Of a DNA stretch of 64,000 nt, positions 33,711-42,563 are shown one piece after another (position 1 is the stretch's first letter; every line of letters starts with the position of its first letter). The position numbers and the translations under genes were made by a program. The notes below the pieces were generated by a model. That model did not search any database. It was not told the origin of the DNA and saw only the letters and a list, made by a program, of their open reading frames with translations. Origin of the DNA: Hyphomicrobiales bacterium (GTDB lineage Bacteria; Pseudomonadota; Alphaproteobacteria; Rhizobiales; Beijerinckiaceae). The stretch is from positions 496,001 through 560,000 of the forward strand of contig CAKNFP010000002.1 in NCBI GenBank assembly GCA_930633525.1. Direction: 5' to 3'.

Positions 33711-33870
33711 CGACCGCCCCTCCCCGCCCGCCGGCACCAAGCGGCACGACGGCTTTCTGCGGCGAGGCGCACGCGGTTATTGTCGATGTCTTGCGGCCGC
33801 AACCGGATGTCTACAATGGCGGCCCTGCTGCACGGATCCCCCGATAGGTAAACCGGACCCATTCCCCCCA

Positions 33871-35430
33871 TTACTTGAACCCGATGGTCCGGGCGACGAG
33901 CAGGTTGTCAATGTCGGGCGTGATCCCGCCGATTTTGTCCGAGGCAACGATCAGACCGACTTCATAGGAGTTGGTCGGGATGCCGAACGACTCGTCCACC
34001 AACACCTTGTTGAGGTTGTCATAGGCGGCCTTGACGTCGGCGCCGGAACCGAAGGTGGTGTCGACCTTGCCGATGGCCGCAACATAATCCGGATGCGGGT
34101 GCGGATCCTTCAGGACCGGATTCTTGGTGGTGCGATAGATGGAATTCGTTGCGACACGCGAGGGAAACTTCTGCACATTGCCCACGCCGCCAAAGACGGC
34201 GTCGAAATTGCCCTTGAGCAGGGCATCGACGAATTCAGCACCTTGGCGAATATCGAGATCGATCTTGATACCAACCTGCGCGAGCGTCGCCTGCACGACC
34301 TGGCTGATGCGAACCGAAGGCTCGTCGCTGCCGTTGACCAGCAGTTTCCAGTCCTGCATCTCGGCCGGCGACAGGCCGGATTCCTTCAGGAGCGCCTTCG
34401 CCTTCTCCAGGTCATAGGCATAGGTCTTGGTGAAGGAGGCATCAAAGGCCGGGCTCGCCGGAGCCCATGGCAGGGCGACGACCTGCCCCATGCCGGCATA
34501 GCCCACGCGCAGGATGCCATCGCGGTCCATCAGATAATTGAAGGCCTGCCGGAACTTCTTGTTGCGGAAGGGCCCGCGCGTCGAATTGATGCGGAACACC
34601 TGCACGAGCTTGCCGGGACCATCAAACACCTGGTAGCCCGCGTTCTTGAGGCGCGCCGCGCTGCGCGACGAGCCATTGAAAACCATGTCGATGGCACCGG
34701 ATTCGAGCGCTGCCGTCGCCGCGGCATCCTCGCTGAAGATCGTGAACACGATCTCCTTCGACACCGGCTCGCCCTTGCGCCAATAATTCGGGTTGGCCTT
34801 GAGCTTCATGCCCTGGCCGACGGACCGGCTTTCGAGCAGGTAGGGACCCGTGCCCGCCGGCACCGTTTCCACCGTCTCGACACCCTTCGGATCAATCGGG
34901 ATGAGGAATTGCAGAAGATCGAGGATCTGCCGGTCCGGCACCGGGTCCTTGAAATTGATCGTGACAGTCCGGTCATCGGGCGTGGTCCAGTCCTTTACGA
35001 CCGCCATGGTCGAATAGACATTCTTACCGCGCGCGGGATCGGCGCCCTTGGTGAGGGCCGCGACAACGCCATCCGCCTTGAACGGCGTGCCGCTGTGGAA
35101 TGTCACGCCATCACGCAGGGTCACCGTGACGGACTTGTTATCGGGCGCGATCTTCCATTCGGTCGCGAGGCTCGGCACCGGCTTGCCATCGGCCGTGTAT
35201 TCGATGAGGCTGTCGTAGAGGTTCTTGATGACGTAGAAATTCACCGTCGACAGCTGCTGCGGATCGTAGTTGGCGATCTCGTCAAGAACCCCGATGCGGA
35301 GCGTCCCACCCTTCAAAGCCTGTGCCGAGGCCGTGTCCGGCGCGGCTAAACCCGTGATCGCAAGGCCTGCCGCAGCACAAGCCGCGATGCCGAGCATCCG
35401 CAGGCGCTGCCCCAATGTCCTGTAAGTCAT
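33871..35430 (-). CDS. ABC transporter substrate-binding protein, family 5
   Basis: A 519-residue periplasmic binding protein of the peptide/nickel class. A signal peptide covers about residues 1-37, ending ASA-QA. The mature protein begins with KGGTLRIGVL, and blocks such as LRDGVTFHSGTPFKAD and FRQAFNYLMDRDGIL identify family 5. The ATG at 35430 follows GGGAG at six bases. It lies 58 bases after the first MlrC-like gene (start 36973) and ahead of its own permeases, so transport and peptidase genes are probably cotranscribed. This link points to import of a peptide-like compound that the MlrC-type enzymes then open. Confidence 0.92.
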   Translation of the reverse strand: MTYRTLGQRLRMLGIAACAAAGLAITGLAAPDTASAQALKGGTLRIGVLDEIANYDPQQLSTVNFYVIKNLYDSLIEYTADGKPVPSLATEWKIAPDNKSVTVTLRDGVTFHSGTPFKADGVVAALTKGADPARGKNVYSTMAVVKDWTTPDDRTVTINFKDPVPDRQILDLLQFLIPIDPKGVETVETVPAGTGPYLLESRSVGQGMKLKANPNYWRKGEPVSKEIVFTIFSEDAAATAALESGAIDMVFNGSSRSAARLKNAGYQVFDGPGKLVQVFRINSTRGPFRNKKFRQAFNYLMDRDGILRVGYAGMGQVVALPWAPASPAFDASFTKTYAYDLEKAKALLKESGLSPAEMQDWKLLVNGSDEPSVRISQVVQATLAQVGIKIDLDIRQGAEFVDALLKGNFDAVFGGVGNVQKFPSRVATNSIYRTTKNPVLKDPHPHPDYVAAIGKVDTTFGSGADVKAAYDNLNKVLVDESFGIPTNSYEVGLIVASDKIGGITPDIDNLLVARTIGFK

Positions 35431-35488
35431 GCCGCTCTCCCGCTCTGTCATATCGGGCCTTGTTGCAAGGTCCCGTTCCCGCTCTTCA

Positions 35489-36973
35489 TTATTGTGGATT
35501 ACGCCAGTCTTCGAAACGCTCCAGCGGATATACTGGACGCGGAATATTCCTCCATGGCAACGTGAATACATCGGACTGTCCAGGGCCACGCGTATCGGCG
35601 CGAATGACCTGAGATGAGATGGGCGCGAAGTACTGGAAATTGGATGCGGTCTTCAAAACCGCGATCTTGTATTCGGCCGGATTGATCCCGAAGGCCTCGT
35701 AGGCGGCGGGTATATTGCCTGCGACGCCACGCAACTCCGAAATCAGGAGCGTGCAGGGCCCCACGTCAAAAACGACGACACGCCCCATGTCGATATGGGT
35801 CTGGTGATTGAACGCGACGGGAATCTTGCCGTCGGCGACCTTCCGCACGGTTCCCGTCACCTCGAGCGGCGAGAAGAACGCCGTCGCCGCATCGCCCCCG
35901 AGCGGCAGCGTCACTGTCGCCCCCTCGCCAGCCTCCGTGAGCCGCGCGACCGTCTGCGGCGAAATCAGGGGAATGAGGGCGCGGCTCTTGATGCCGAGGC
36001 GAAGGATCGCCTCGAGGATGAGGTTGCTGTCACCCGCTGAGCCACCAAAAACCGTATCCCCGGTATCGCTGATGACCACCACGCCCTCAGCGGCGCGGTC
36101 GGCCATGATCACCGCCTCGTCGACGGAAACCGCTTCCTTGATCTGGAAATCGTCGCGCATAGACCAGGCGAGATCGGCGAGTTCATCGGCGAGACGCTCG
36201 GCAAGCGCGGGGGCGTTATCCGTCACCACGACGGCTGCCCAGCCGCCCTCAGCCACGTCGAGCCACGGCTGCATGGGATAATTCGAGGCCTGCAGAACCC
36301 GCGGATCAGCCTCGACAGCACGCGCCCGATCAAACCAGATCTTCATGGGCCCCTTCGCCGTCAGGAATTGTTCCTGATGCGACAGCAACGGGATCTTCCG
36401 CCATGCCGTCACCGGCTTGAGCTTGTCCTTCAACACTTTCAAAAGGACTTCCGTGCCGACCTTGCCGGTGTCGAACGTGTCGTGAGGCTGTGTGCGGTGC
36501 CCGACGATAATCGTGGCGTTGTCGACGATCTTCCGTGTGATATTGGCGTGATGGTCGAGCCCAAGCATGATCGGAACGTCAGGCCCCAGAATGCTGCGGC
36601 ACAGCGCAACCTGCTCGCCTTCGACATCATCGATGCCCTCAGCAGCGCAAGCACCGTGCAGTTGCAGCACGAGCCCATCGACCGGCATGGCCGCTGCCAA
36701 GCCCTCGCTGATCTTCTTTTGAAAGAAATCGAAAGCTTCGCGGGAAATACGGCCGCCCGCGCCACTCCAGGCCCGGATGATTGGGACGGTATCCACGGGA
36801 AGGCCGGATTCTGCCACGGCTGCATAGTGTCCGCCGACTTGGCCCAGCTGGTTGAGCTCCGCCGTGATCACATCGCCTTCAAGGATGCCGAAGGCGGCAT
36901 AATCGGACAACTCAGTCAACACCGGGTTGAAGTCATTCGTTTCCTGGCCAATATGAATGAGCGCTAGCCGCAC
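35489..36973 (-). CDS. M81 family metallopeptidase, MlrC-like (paralogue 1)
   Basis: A 494-residue homologue of MlrC, the enzyme that hydrolyses the linear tetrapeptide in microcystin breakdown. The presumed zinc set is intact: Glu11 (QETND), His106 (LHGA), Asp140 and His142 (LDHHAN) and His164 (PHD). The DUF1485/MlrC C-terminal domain includes DTVFGGSAGDSN. The GTG start at 36973 gives the canonical MRLALIHIGQETN opening. No signal peptide, so cytoplasmic. It differs clearly from the two neighbouring paralogues. The natural substrates of such non-cyanobacterial MlrC-like proteins are unknown; the context suggests an imported peptide-like compound. Confidence 0.88.
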   Translation of the reverse strand: MRLALIHIGQETNDFNPVLTELSDYAAFGILEGDVITAELNQLGQVGGHYAAVAESGLPVDTVPIIRAWSGAGGRISREAFDFFQKKISEGLAAAMPVDGLVLQLHGACAAEGIDDVEGEQVALCRSILGPDVPIMLGLDHHANITRKIVDNATIIVGHRTQPHDTFDTGKVGTEVLLKVLKDKLKPVTAWRKIPLLSHQEQFLTAKGPMKIWFDRARAVEADPRVLQASNYPMQPWLDVAEGGWAAVVVTDNAPALAERLADELADLAWSMRDDFQIKEAVSVDEAVIMADRAAEGVVVISDTGDTVFGGSAGDSNLILEAILRLGIKSRALIPLISPQTVARLTEAGEGATVTLPLGGDAATAFFSPLEVTGTVRKVADGKIPVAFNHQTHIDMGRVVVFDVGPCTLLISELRGVAGNIPAAYEAFGINPAEYKIAVLKTASNFQYFAPISSQVIRADTRGPGQSDVFTLPWRNIPRPVYPLERFEDWRNPQ

Positions 36974-37395
36974 CTGACCACCCCCGCATTTACAATGTTA
37001 ATACTGGAAATAACGAGCGCACAATGCTCACTTTAAAGCGCCATGCGTCAGATTCATCTAGTGAATACTGAATAGAATTGAGACGATTCTTATTCCCGGA
37101 TCTCCGCCCCCGTTACGCGCTCGCCGCCTTTTGCGCCCCGCTCCCCATATGATTGAAGCGTAGTAACGCACAGAATTCGCGTCAAGAACCCCTCGTTTCG
37201 TCACAAGAAACGTTGCGTCGCGTGCGGAGCACGAACTAGGCCACCAAGCCCGGCTCCAGGCGCGTTAAGCCGAGGCGCCCGGACGCGCATTAAAGACATG
37301 TATCGGCAATGCACGCTCGGAACGAGCTGGAAACACGGAGACAGCGTGTTTCCGCCGCTCATCGATGCCCGGAACACCTGACCGGGAAGGCCAGA
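36974..37395. other. Intergenic region between MlrC-like gene 1 and the deaminase-like gene
   Basis: A 422-base gap. It holds a terminator-like hairpin at 37329-37353, the decamer CCTCGTTTCG at 37191-37200 that recurs upstream of MlrC-like gene 2, and a 6-bp inverted repeat CGTTTC-N7-GAAACG from 37195. It should carry a promoter for the MlrC 1-importer transcript. No gene seen. Confidence 0.55.
37329..37353 (-). terminator. Hairpin downstream of the deaminase-like gene
   Basis: A perfect 9-bp stem (GGAAACACG at 37329-37337 with CGTGTTTCC at 37345-37353, 7-base loop) lies 42 bases after the stop at 37396 on the minus strand. No long T-run follows, so it is a probable but not certain terminator. 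Confidence 0.55.
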
Positions 37396-38712
37396 TCAGA
37401 AGAACGTGCGGATGCCGTCGACGACCCGGTAGTTGTCATCGACCAGAGCCAGGAATGCCCATTTGTCAAAAGTCGTGCAGGGATGGCCGATCCCGAAGGC
37501 TACCATGTCACCAATGGCGATCGGGCTGTCAAGTGGCGTGCCGAGGTGACAATGCTGGTCGTTCAAGGCAAGCACCGTATGCCCTGCCGGCATGGGTTGA
37601 GGCACTGCCATGCTACCGTCCGGCCGGTACCAACGCACCGGGACGGGCATCGCGGAATCATAGCTGATGTCGCGTTTACCGACGGTCAGCATGGTTCGAC
37701 CTTGCTCCGGCCGAGACTGCACATAGGCCCAAACCTCCAGCGCCGGCTCCAATTCGCCCGCGGGCAGCGCAAGCGAGGTATCGCTGAGAATGCGCCGGAA
37801 GGCCGCAGCATAGCTGAGGGAATCGTGGGTAAGATAGCAGCCGGACCGCAACAGCTTCACGACAGGCCGCGCGAATGCGGCCGCGTTCAGACGCTCCCCA
37901 ACCCGATCAAAGAGAGACGACCCGCCAGCGCTGAGCACCATCGTGTGACCCACCGCAAACAGTCCCTCGCCGTCCGCTTCTTGTGCGACCGCGATGACCT
38001 CGTCGAGCAGCCGATCCGCGCCAGCCGGCGTCGGCTGCAGCCCTTCGAAACACTCGAAGCCTGCGAGCTGCAATCCGGGCACTTGGCCCACGGCCCGCGC
38101 CACGGCTAACGCTTCCTCGCGGGTGCGGGTGCCGGTACGCCCGCCCTCAAAGCCAATCTCGACCAGAATGTGCAGCGGATTTGCGGAAGGAGGCGGCAGG
38201 CGTGTCGCGCCCTCGGCAAGAAGGCTGACCCCCGAGAGGCTATCGGCCAGACAATAGAGCTCAATGCCATCCTCCCGGATGGCATTGAAGCAAGCATCGA
38301 CGGCCTGTCGGCCGATCGGCTGGTTGGCGAGGATCACGCGCTTGACGCCGAAACGGCGACAGACATCGAGCTGCTGCGCCGTTGCGACAGTGATCGCCCA
38401 GGCCCCGTCGGCCACCTGCAGATCAAAGAGCTGCGGCGCCATGGTCGTTTTGCCATGGGGTGAGATCTCCAGGCCGTTCAGGGCCGTGAAGGCCTTCATC
38501 CAGCGGCTGTTGGCCTCCAGCACCGACTTGCGGATGACCGCAAGAGGCAGCGGCAGGTCGCCTGCCAGCACATTCCACCCCTGCTCGCCGACGGCGGCCA
38601 GCGTGAGCCCTTCCTTGCCAGGCGGCAATCCCTTGGTCGACCGATCGAGCACGGCCGCGCGCAAAGGCGCCAGCGCAAGGCGCGGCAGAGGTGAAATGTG
38701 TGTCGATGCCAT
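37396..38712 (-). CDS. D-serine dehydratase-like PLP enzyme (amino acid deaminase, fold type III)
   Basis: A 438-residue fold-type III PLP enzyme with an alanine racemase-like barrel and a D-serine dehydratase-like C-terminal domain. The PLP lysine is Lys88 in SPHGKTT. Near the end, His410 and Cys412 in GHPCTTFDKW match the zinc-binding HxC of eukaryotic-type D-serine dehydratase rather than the HxD of D-threonine aldolase. Such enzymes eliminate water or ammonia from D-amino acids and release enamine/imine intermediates, which Rid proteins then hydrolyse; two Rid genes lie 4 kb away. It sits 30 bases after MlrC-like gene 2 in the same direction. Confidence 0.85.
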   Translation of the reverse strand: MASTHISPLPRLALAPLRAAVLDRSTKGLPPGKEGLTLAAVGEQGWNVLAGDLPLPLAVIRKSVLEANSRWMKAFTALNGLEISPHGKTTMAPQLFDLQVADGAWAITVATAQQLDVCRRFGVKRVILANQPIGRQAVDACFNAIREDGIELYCLADSLSGVSLLAEGATRLPPPSANPLHILVEIGFEGGRTGTRTREEALAVARAVGQVPGLQLAGFECFEGLQPTPAGADRLLDEVIAVAQEADGEGLFAVGHTMVLSAGGSSLFDRVGERLNAAAFARPVVKLLRSGCYLTHDSLSYAAAFRRILSDTSLALPAGELEPALEVWAYVQSRPEQGRTMLTVGKRDISYDSAMPVPVRWYRPDGSMAVPQPMPAGHTVLALNDQHCHLGTPLDSPIAIGDMVAFGIGHPCTTFDKWAFLALVDDNYRVVDGIRTFF

Positions 38713-38742
38713 CGCGTCGGGACCTTGGACGTAGTGGGGGGA

Positions 38743-40206
38743 TCAAAGTAGCGGATTCGGATCAAGCGGCGCCAGCGGGCGCCTCGCCTTCTTGTAGGGG
38801 ATTTTACGCGTGTCCGACGGGTAAGGCCCGCCGGTATCGAGATAGAGCACTGTTGCCGCCATTGGCGCGAAAGCAGCATAGAAGTGGTTGGAGGACTTCA
38901 CCACCACAAGGGTCTTTTCGGCGAGATCGACGCCAAGCTTCGTAAAGGCCGGTGGGCTGAAAGTCTGCGCGCGCGTCGAGGACAGCACGACGTCGAGATT
39001 GCCGATGGAAATAGCGGCGGCCGGCCCAAGCGACACCCAGCTCTGTTCGAATGGAATAAGCAAATCGTCCGTGATGCCCCGCACCCTGACATCGGCATCG
39101 ATCGGGTGGCCCGATGTCGGTGCCGCTTTGCCGCAGAAGCGCAAGCGGAACTCGGCTCCGACGCCTGCCGCGCGACAGAAGCCGACAGCGACCGGATCCC
39201 ACATCGCCCCGATCGCGGCCGGAATATCCGGATGCTTCAGGAGCGCATCGACCATGACCGAGGAATCCCCGGCGACACCGCCTCCCGGATTGTCCCAGCG
39301 ATCCGCGAGTACCACCGGTCGTCCGGGTTGCGCGAGCCGGACCGCTTCGGAAATAGCCTCTTCGGGCTTGTAATGCCGTGGCACGCCACCGCCAGGTCCC
39401 CAGCCCAGAATTTCGCGGCCGAGCGTCTCGGCCAATGCGGCAGCCGCGCCGAGATCGCCGTCGGCGATCACCAGGACCTTGGTCCCGACGTCGTAGACAT
39501 CACCAGCCTGGAAGCCATGCGCCACCGAAATACTGAGGATGCCATCGTTCCCCTCCATCGCCAGCATGCGGTCCACGAAGCCGCGCCCCGGCTCCCGGCT
39601 GGTCATGAAGCCCGATATGGCGCGGCAGTCGAAGACGGCGGTAACAGGATGCACCTCTCCGCGCGCCGCCCTCAGGCAGAGGGTCGCCAGATCCCGCCCC
39701 CGTTCCAGAAAGTCTGTATGGGGAAATTCCTTGAAGGCATTGATGACGTCGGCTGCCTCGACCATCTGATCAGTGAGATGGCAATGCATGTCGAGTTCGG
39801 CGCCGATAATGCAGCTCGGCCCCGCGACGGCGCGGGCATGGGCCAGGAGGTCGCCCTCGCAGTCGTCGTAGCCATGGGCGACCATTGCGCCATGCAGCCC
39901 GAACAGCGCGATATCCACCGGCAGGGCCGCCTTGAGCTGCGCGATGATCTCGTCGCGCAAGCTCTCATAAGCCTCGCGCGAAACGAGCCCGGCGGGCTCC
40001 GCCCAGGTTGCGGTGCCCTCGATCAGGGTCAATCCCTCGCGCCGCGCCAGCTCACGCGCGGCGATCATGGGGCCGGAGCACAAGGTGGGCGTATCCGGAT
40101 GGGTGCCGGGCGGGCAATAGAACGCCCCCTCGAAAGCGCTGCGATCGACGAAGAGCGGGGCGAATGTATTGGTTTCCGTGGCCAACGACGCCGCAAAGAC
40201 ACGCAT
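38743..40206 (-). CDS. M81 family metallopeptidase, MlrC-like (paralogue 2)
   Basis: A 487-residue MlrC-like protein. Glu11 (ATETNTF), His105 (LHGAM), Asp139 and His141 (LDMHCH) and His163 (FPHTD) keep the presumed metal site, and DNPGGGVAGDSS marks the C-terminal domain. It shares the overall plan but little exact sequence with paralogues 1 and 3. The gene is divergent from paralogue 3 across a 334-base gap and is followed after 30 bases by the deaminase-like gene, so one enzyme may release the residue that the other deaminates. Cytoplasmic, no signal peptide. Confidence 0.88.
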   Translation of the reverse strand: MRVFAASLATETNTFAPLFVDRSAFEGAFYCPPGTHPDTPTLCSGPMIAARELARREGLTLIEGTATWAEPAGLVSREAYESLRDEIIAQLKAALPVDIALFGLHGAMVAHGYDDCEGDLLAHARAVAGPSCIIGAELDMHCHLTDQMVEAADVINAFKEFPHTDFLERGRDLATLCLRAARGEVHPVTAVFDCRAISGFMTSREPGRGFVDRMLAMEGNDGILSISVAHGFQAGDVYDVGTKVLVIADGDLGAAAALAETLGREILGWGPGGGVPRHYKPEEAISEAVRLAQPGRPVVLADRWDNPGGGVAGDSSVMVDALLKHPDIPAAIGAMWDPVAVGFCRAAGVGAEFRLRFCGKAAPTSGHPIDADVRVRGITDDLLIPFEQSWVSLGPAAAISIGNLDVVLSSTRAQTFSPPAFTKLGVDLAEKTLVVVKSSNHFYAAFAPMAATVLYLDTGGPYPSDTRKIPYKKARRPLAPLDPNPLL

Positions 40207-40540
40207 CCGATAGTCCCCACTGATCCGCGGGCCGCACAGCGTCAGCCCGGCTGTCCCCGTTCATTGGCCCGAAGCGGGCGTGGAGGCAGTAACGGACAAG
40301 AGGAAACGGCTGTCAAATAGACCTCGTTTCGCCTCATGGAATAATCGCCACTTGCGCTGTGATGAACGGCGTTCAAAGATGCGTGCAAGGTGATAGCCTT
40401 TACATGCTAGACCTTGCGGCAGCTTTCATGGCCTTGCGGGCGTACCGCCTGCCAGGCGCGGCCGCGTAGAATTCGCCACGTCAGCCAGATGTCCCATCCC
40501 TGTGGAACGGCCCCGAAGAGAGCCCGGAAGAGAACGCCAG
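40207..40540. promoter_or_regulatory. Divergent regulatory region between MlrC-like genes 2 and 3
   Basis: A 334-base gap that must carry promoters for both directions. It contains CCTCGTTTCG at 40322-40331, also found upstream of MlrC-like gene 1. I see no convincing -35/-10 pair and no small gene. The GntR regulator at 43558 is a candidate controller. Confidence 0.5.
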
Positions 40541-42040
40541 ATGACGAAACGCCCCCGTATCCTGCTGGCCGCCCTGTTCCACGAGACCCACACGTTCGTC
40601 GACGAGATCACGAGGATCGACGACTACACCGTTAGGGATGTCCTTGATCGCCGCGGCGACGGGTCCACGGTCGACGGTTTTCTCGAGGTTGCGGATGAGC
40701 AAGGGTGGGAGGTGGTACCAGCTGCCGACTTCACCGCCCTGCCCTCCGGAACAACGGACCACGCCGTCTTCGAGCTGTTCTGGGAGAAACTTCACACCGG
40801 ACTGACCTCCGCGCTGGCAGTTGGCGGGCTCGACGGGATCTGGCTCGCGTTGCACGGCGCGATGGTGACGACGGATTGCGTCGACCCCGAAGGCGAATTG
40901 CTCAGCCGCATCCGCGCAGTCCCCGGCGCGGAGCGCCTGCCGCTATTCGGCGTGTTCGACCTGCATGCGAATTTCACGCACGCCATGGCCCATTACGCCA
41001 ATGGCCTGGTTGCCTACCGCGAGAACCCCCACATCGACGCGCGGGACTCGGCTATCCGTTCGGCCCGGCTCTTGGCGCGAGCGCTGAAGGAAGGAACGCT
41101 CCCGCATATGGTCACCCTGACGGCGCCGCTCATGTGGCCGCCGACCGGGACCGGCACGGCTGACCGGCCGATGCGTGATCTCGAAGCGCTGGCCCGCGAG
41201 ATCGAGGCGCAGACGCCCTCGATATGGGGGGTCAACATCGTCGCCGGCTACTCTTTCTCCGATACGCCCGATACGGGCGTATCGTTCGCGGTGATCACTA
41301 CCGCTGATGATGCGGTCGCACAGTCGGCATTGAAGCGCCTTCGCGCCCTTGCGATCGACTTGCGTGCCTTGGGCCTGCCGGATGAGTGGAACCTCGACGA
41401 GGCTGTCGCCCGGATCAAGACGCTGGCTGGCGGACCCTATGTGGTCGTCGAGCCTTCGGACAATATCGGCGGGGGCGCGCCGGGCGATGGCACGGCCGTA
41501 CTACGCGCTTTTCTGAAACATGATCTCGACAACGCGGCCGTGGCCATTGCCGACCCAGCCGCCGTTGCCGCTCTTGCGGACGCCACCCCCGGCGAGACAC
41601 GCCGCCTCTCCCTCGGTGGCAAGGGAAGCGCCATCGCGGCCCCACCGATCGAAATCGACGTTCGCTTCGTCAGCCGCAGCGATGGAGACTTCACCCTCGA
41701 GGATCGCAACAGCCACCTCGCGGCTTCCCAGGGCGTCCACTTCGCCATGGGCCCCTCGGCGGTGGTCACTGTCGGCAACGGCATCAAGGTGCTGATCACC
41801 AGCCGCAAGACACCACCCTTCGACCTCGCGCAGTTCCGCTCGCAGGGCATCAACCCCGAAGAACTCAAGGCGATCGGTGTCAAGGCCGCGGTCGCCCATC
41901 GCCGTGCCTATGACCCCATCGCCGCTGGCAGCTTCACCGTGGAAACGGCCGGCCCCTGCACCAGCAAAATCACGTCTCTGCCCTTCCGCCGCTTGCGGCC
42001 AGGCGTTTTCCCCATCCACGCCGATTGGAACCCGGAATGA
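40541..42040 (+). CDS. M81 family metallopeptidase, MlrC-like (paralogue 3)
   Basis: A 499-residue MlrC-like protein. Glu15 (FHETHTF), His105 (LHGAM), Asp140 and His142 (FDLHANF) and His164 (NPHID) retain the presumed metal site; DNIGGGAPGDG marks the second domain. The ATG at 40541 is preferred to the GTG at 40502 because it places the MlrC fold directly at the N-terminus and has a purine-rich GGAAGAGA stretch upstream. Its stop overlaps the ATG of a Rid gene by four bases, so peptidase and imine deaminase are translated together, a strong hint that its product or its pathway yields reactive imines. Confidence 0.88.
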   Translation: MTKRPRILLAALFHETHTFVDEITRIDDYTVRDVLDRRGDGSTVDGFLEVADEQGWEVVPAADFTALPSGTTDHAVFELFWEKLHTGLTSALAVGGLDGIWLALHGAMVTTDCVDPEGELLSRIRAVPGAERLPLFGVFDLHANFTHAMAHYANGLVAYRENPHIDARDSAIRSARLLARALKEGTLPHMVTLTAPLMWPPTGTGTADRPMRDLEALAREIEAQTPSIWGVNIVAGYSFSDTPDTGVSFAVITTADDAVAQSALKRLRALAIDLRALGLPDEWNLDEAVARIKTLAGGPYVVVEPSDNIGGGAPGDGTAVLRAFLKHDLDNAAVAIADPAAVAALADATPGETRRLSLGGKGSAIAAPPIEIDVRFVSRSDGDFTLEDRNSHLAASQGVHFAMGPSAVVTVGNGIKVLITSRKTPPFDLAQFRSQGINPEELKAIGVKAAVAHRRAYDPIAAGSFTVETAGPCTSKITSLPFRRLRPGVFPIHADWNPE

Positions 42041-42417
42041 TCGACTATCCCGCGGCCCCCGATACGCCGCGCTCCCACCTGCCGTTCAGTCCCTGCACGC
42101 GCGTGGGCAACCTGGTGTTCGTCTCCGGCCAAGCCTCCGTCGATGCCACTGGCAAGATCATATCTGACAGTTTCGAGGGAGAGATGCGCCGCTCCATCGA
42201 AAACCTGCGCAAGGTTCTTGAGACAGCCGGAAGTGATCTTGCCCATGTCGTGCAGACCCGCAATTATGTCCGTGATGCGGTCGATCTCGCGCAATTCAAT
42301 GCACTCTATCCGGAATACTTCAAAGAGCCTTATCCGGCCCGCACCACCATCACCAACTGCTTGACGGAAGCACTCCGCTACGAAATCGAATGTATCGCCG
42401 TCGTCAAGGGAACGTGA
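42037..42417 (+). CDS. RidA family enamine/imine deaminase
   Basis: A 126-residue Rid protein (YjgF/YER057c/UK114 fold, normally a homotrimer) that hydrolyses enamines and imines such as 2-aminoacrylate. The block FVSGQASVDATGKI is at 28-41, the essential arginine is Arg102 in PYPARTT and Glu118 lies in the last strand, so activity is expected. The ATG at 42037 overlaps the upstream MlrC stop (ATGA). It is convergent with a second, divergent-sequence Rid gene. The product would protect PLP enzymes such as the deaminase-like protein from reactive intermediates. Confidence 0.92.
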   Translation: MIDYPAAPDTPRSHLPFSPCTRVGNLVFVSGQASVDATGKIISDSFEGEMRRSIENLRKVLETAGSDLAHVVQTRNYVRDAVDLAQFNALYPEYFKEPYPARTTITNCLTEALRYEIECIAVVKGT

Positions 42418-42431
42418 TACGGGAGTATTCT

Positions 42432-42550
42432 CCGATCTGATTGAAACGCCTCATCCACCGCCGTTATGGCCGGACATACCCGGCCATGGCAGCAAGGGCT
42501 CCTGTCACGGCAAAGGGCTTCCGTCTTTCAATCAGACCGGAACGGTTATC
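42432..42550. repeat. 119-bp composite inverted repeat between convergent rid genes
   Basis: Outer arms of 15 bases (42432-42446 and 42536-42550, one mismatch; core TCTGATTGAAA / TTTCAATCAGA) enclose 89 bases. Inside is a second perfect hairpin, ATGGCCGG-N6-CCGGCCAT at 42466-42487. The element fills the gap between the two convergent rid genes. It may be a bidirectional terminator or a small non-autonomous repeat; no second copy was seen in this window. Confidence 0.65.
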
Positions 42551-42563
42551 CAATGCGGCCCGC

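Noticed and set aside
33421..35349. A 642-codon plus-strand open frame opposite the family 5 binding protein
   Set aside because: Its composition (repeated Arg, Asp, His, Gly) is typical of an antisense shadow; the minus strand has a clear binding protein with signal peptide.
38884..40320. A 478-codon plus-strand open frame opposite MlrC-like gene 2
   Set aside because: Antisense shadow with no domain; MlrC motifs on the minus strand are unambiguous.
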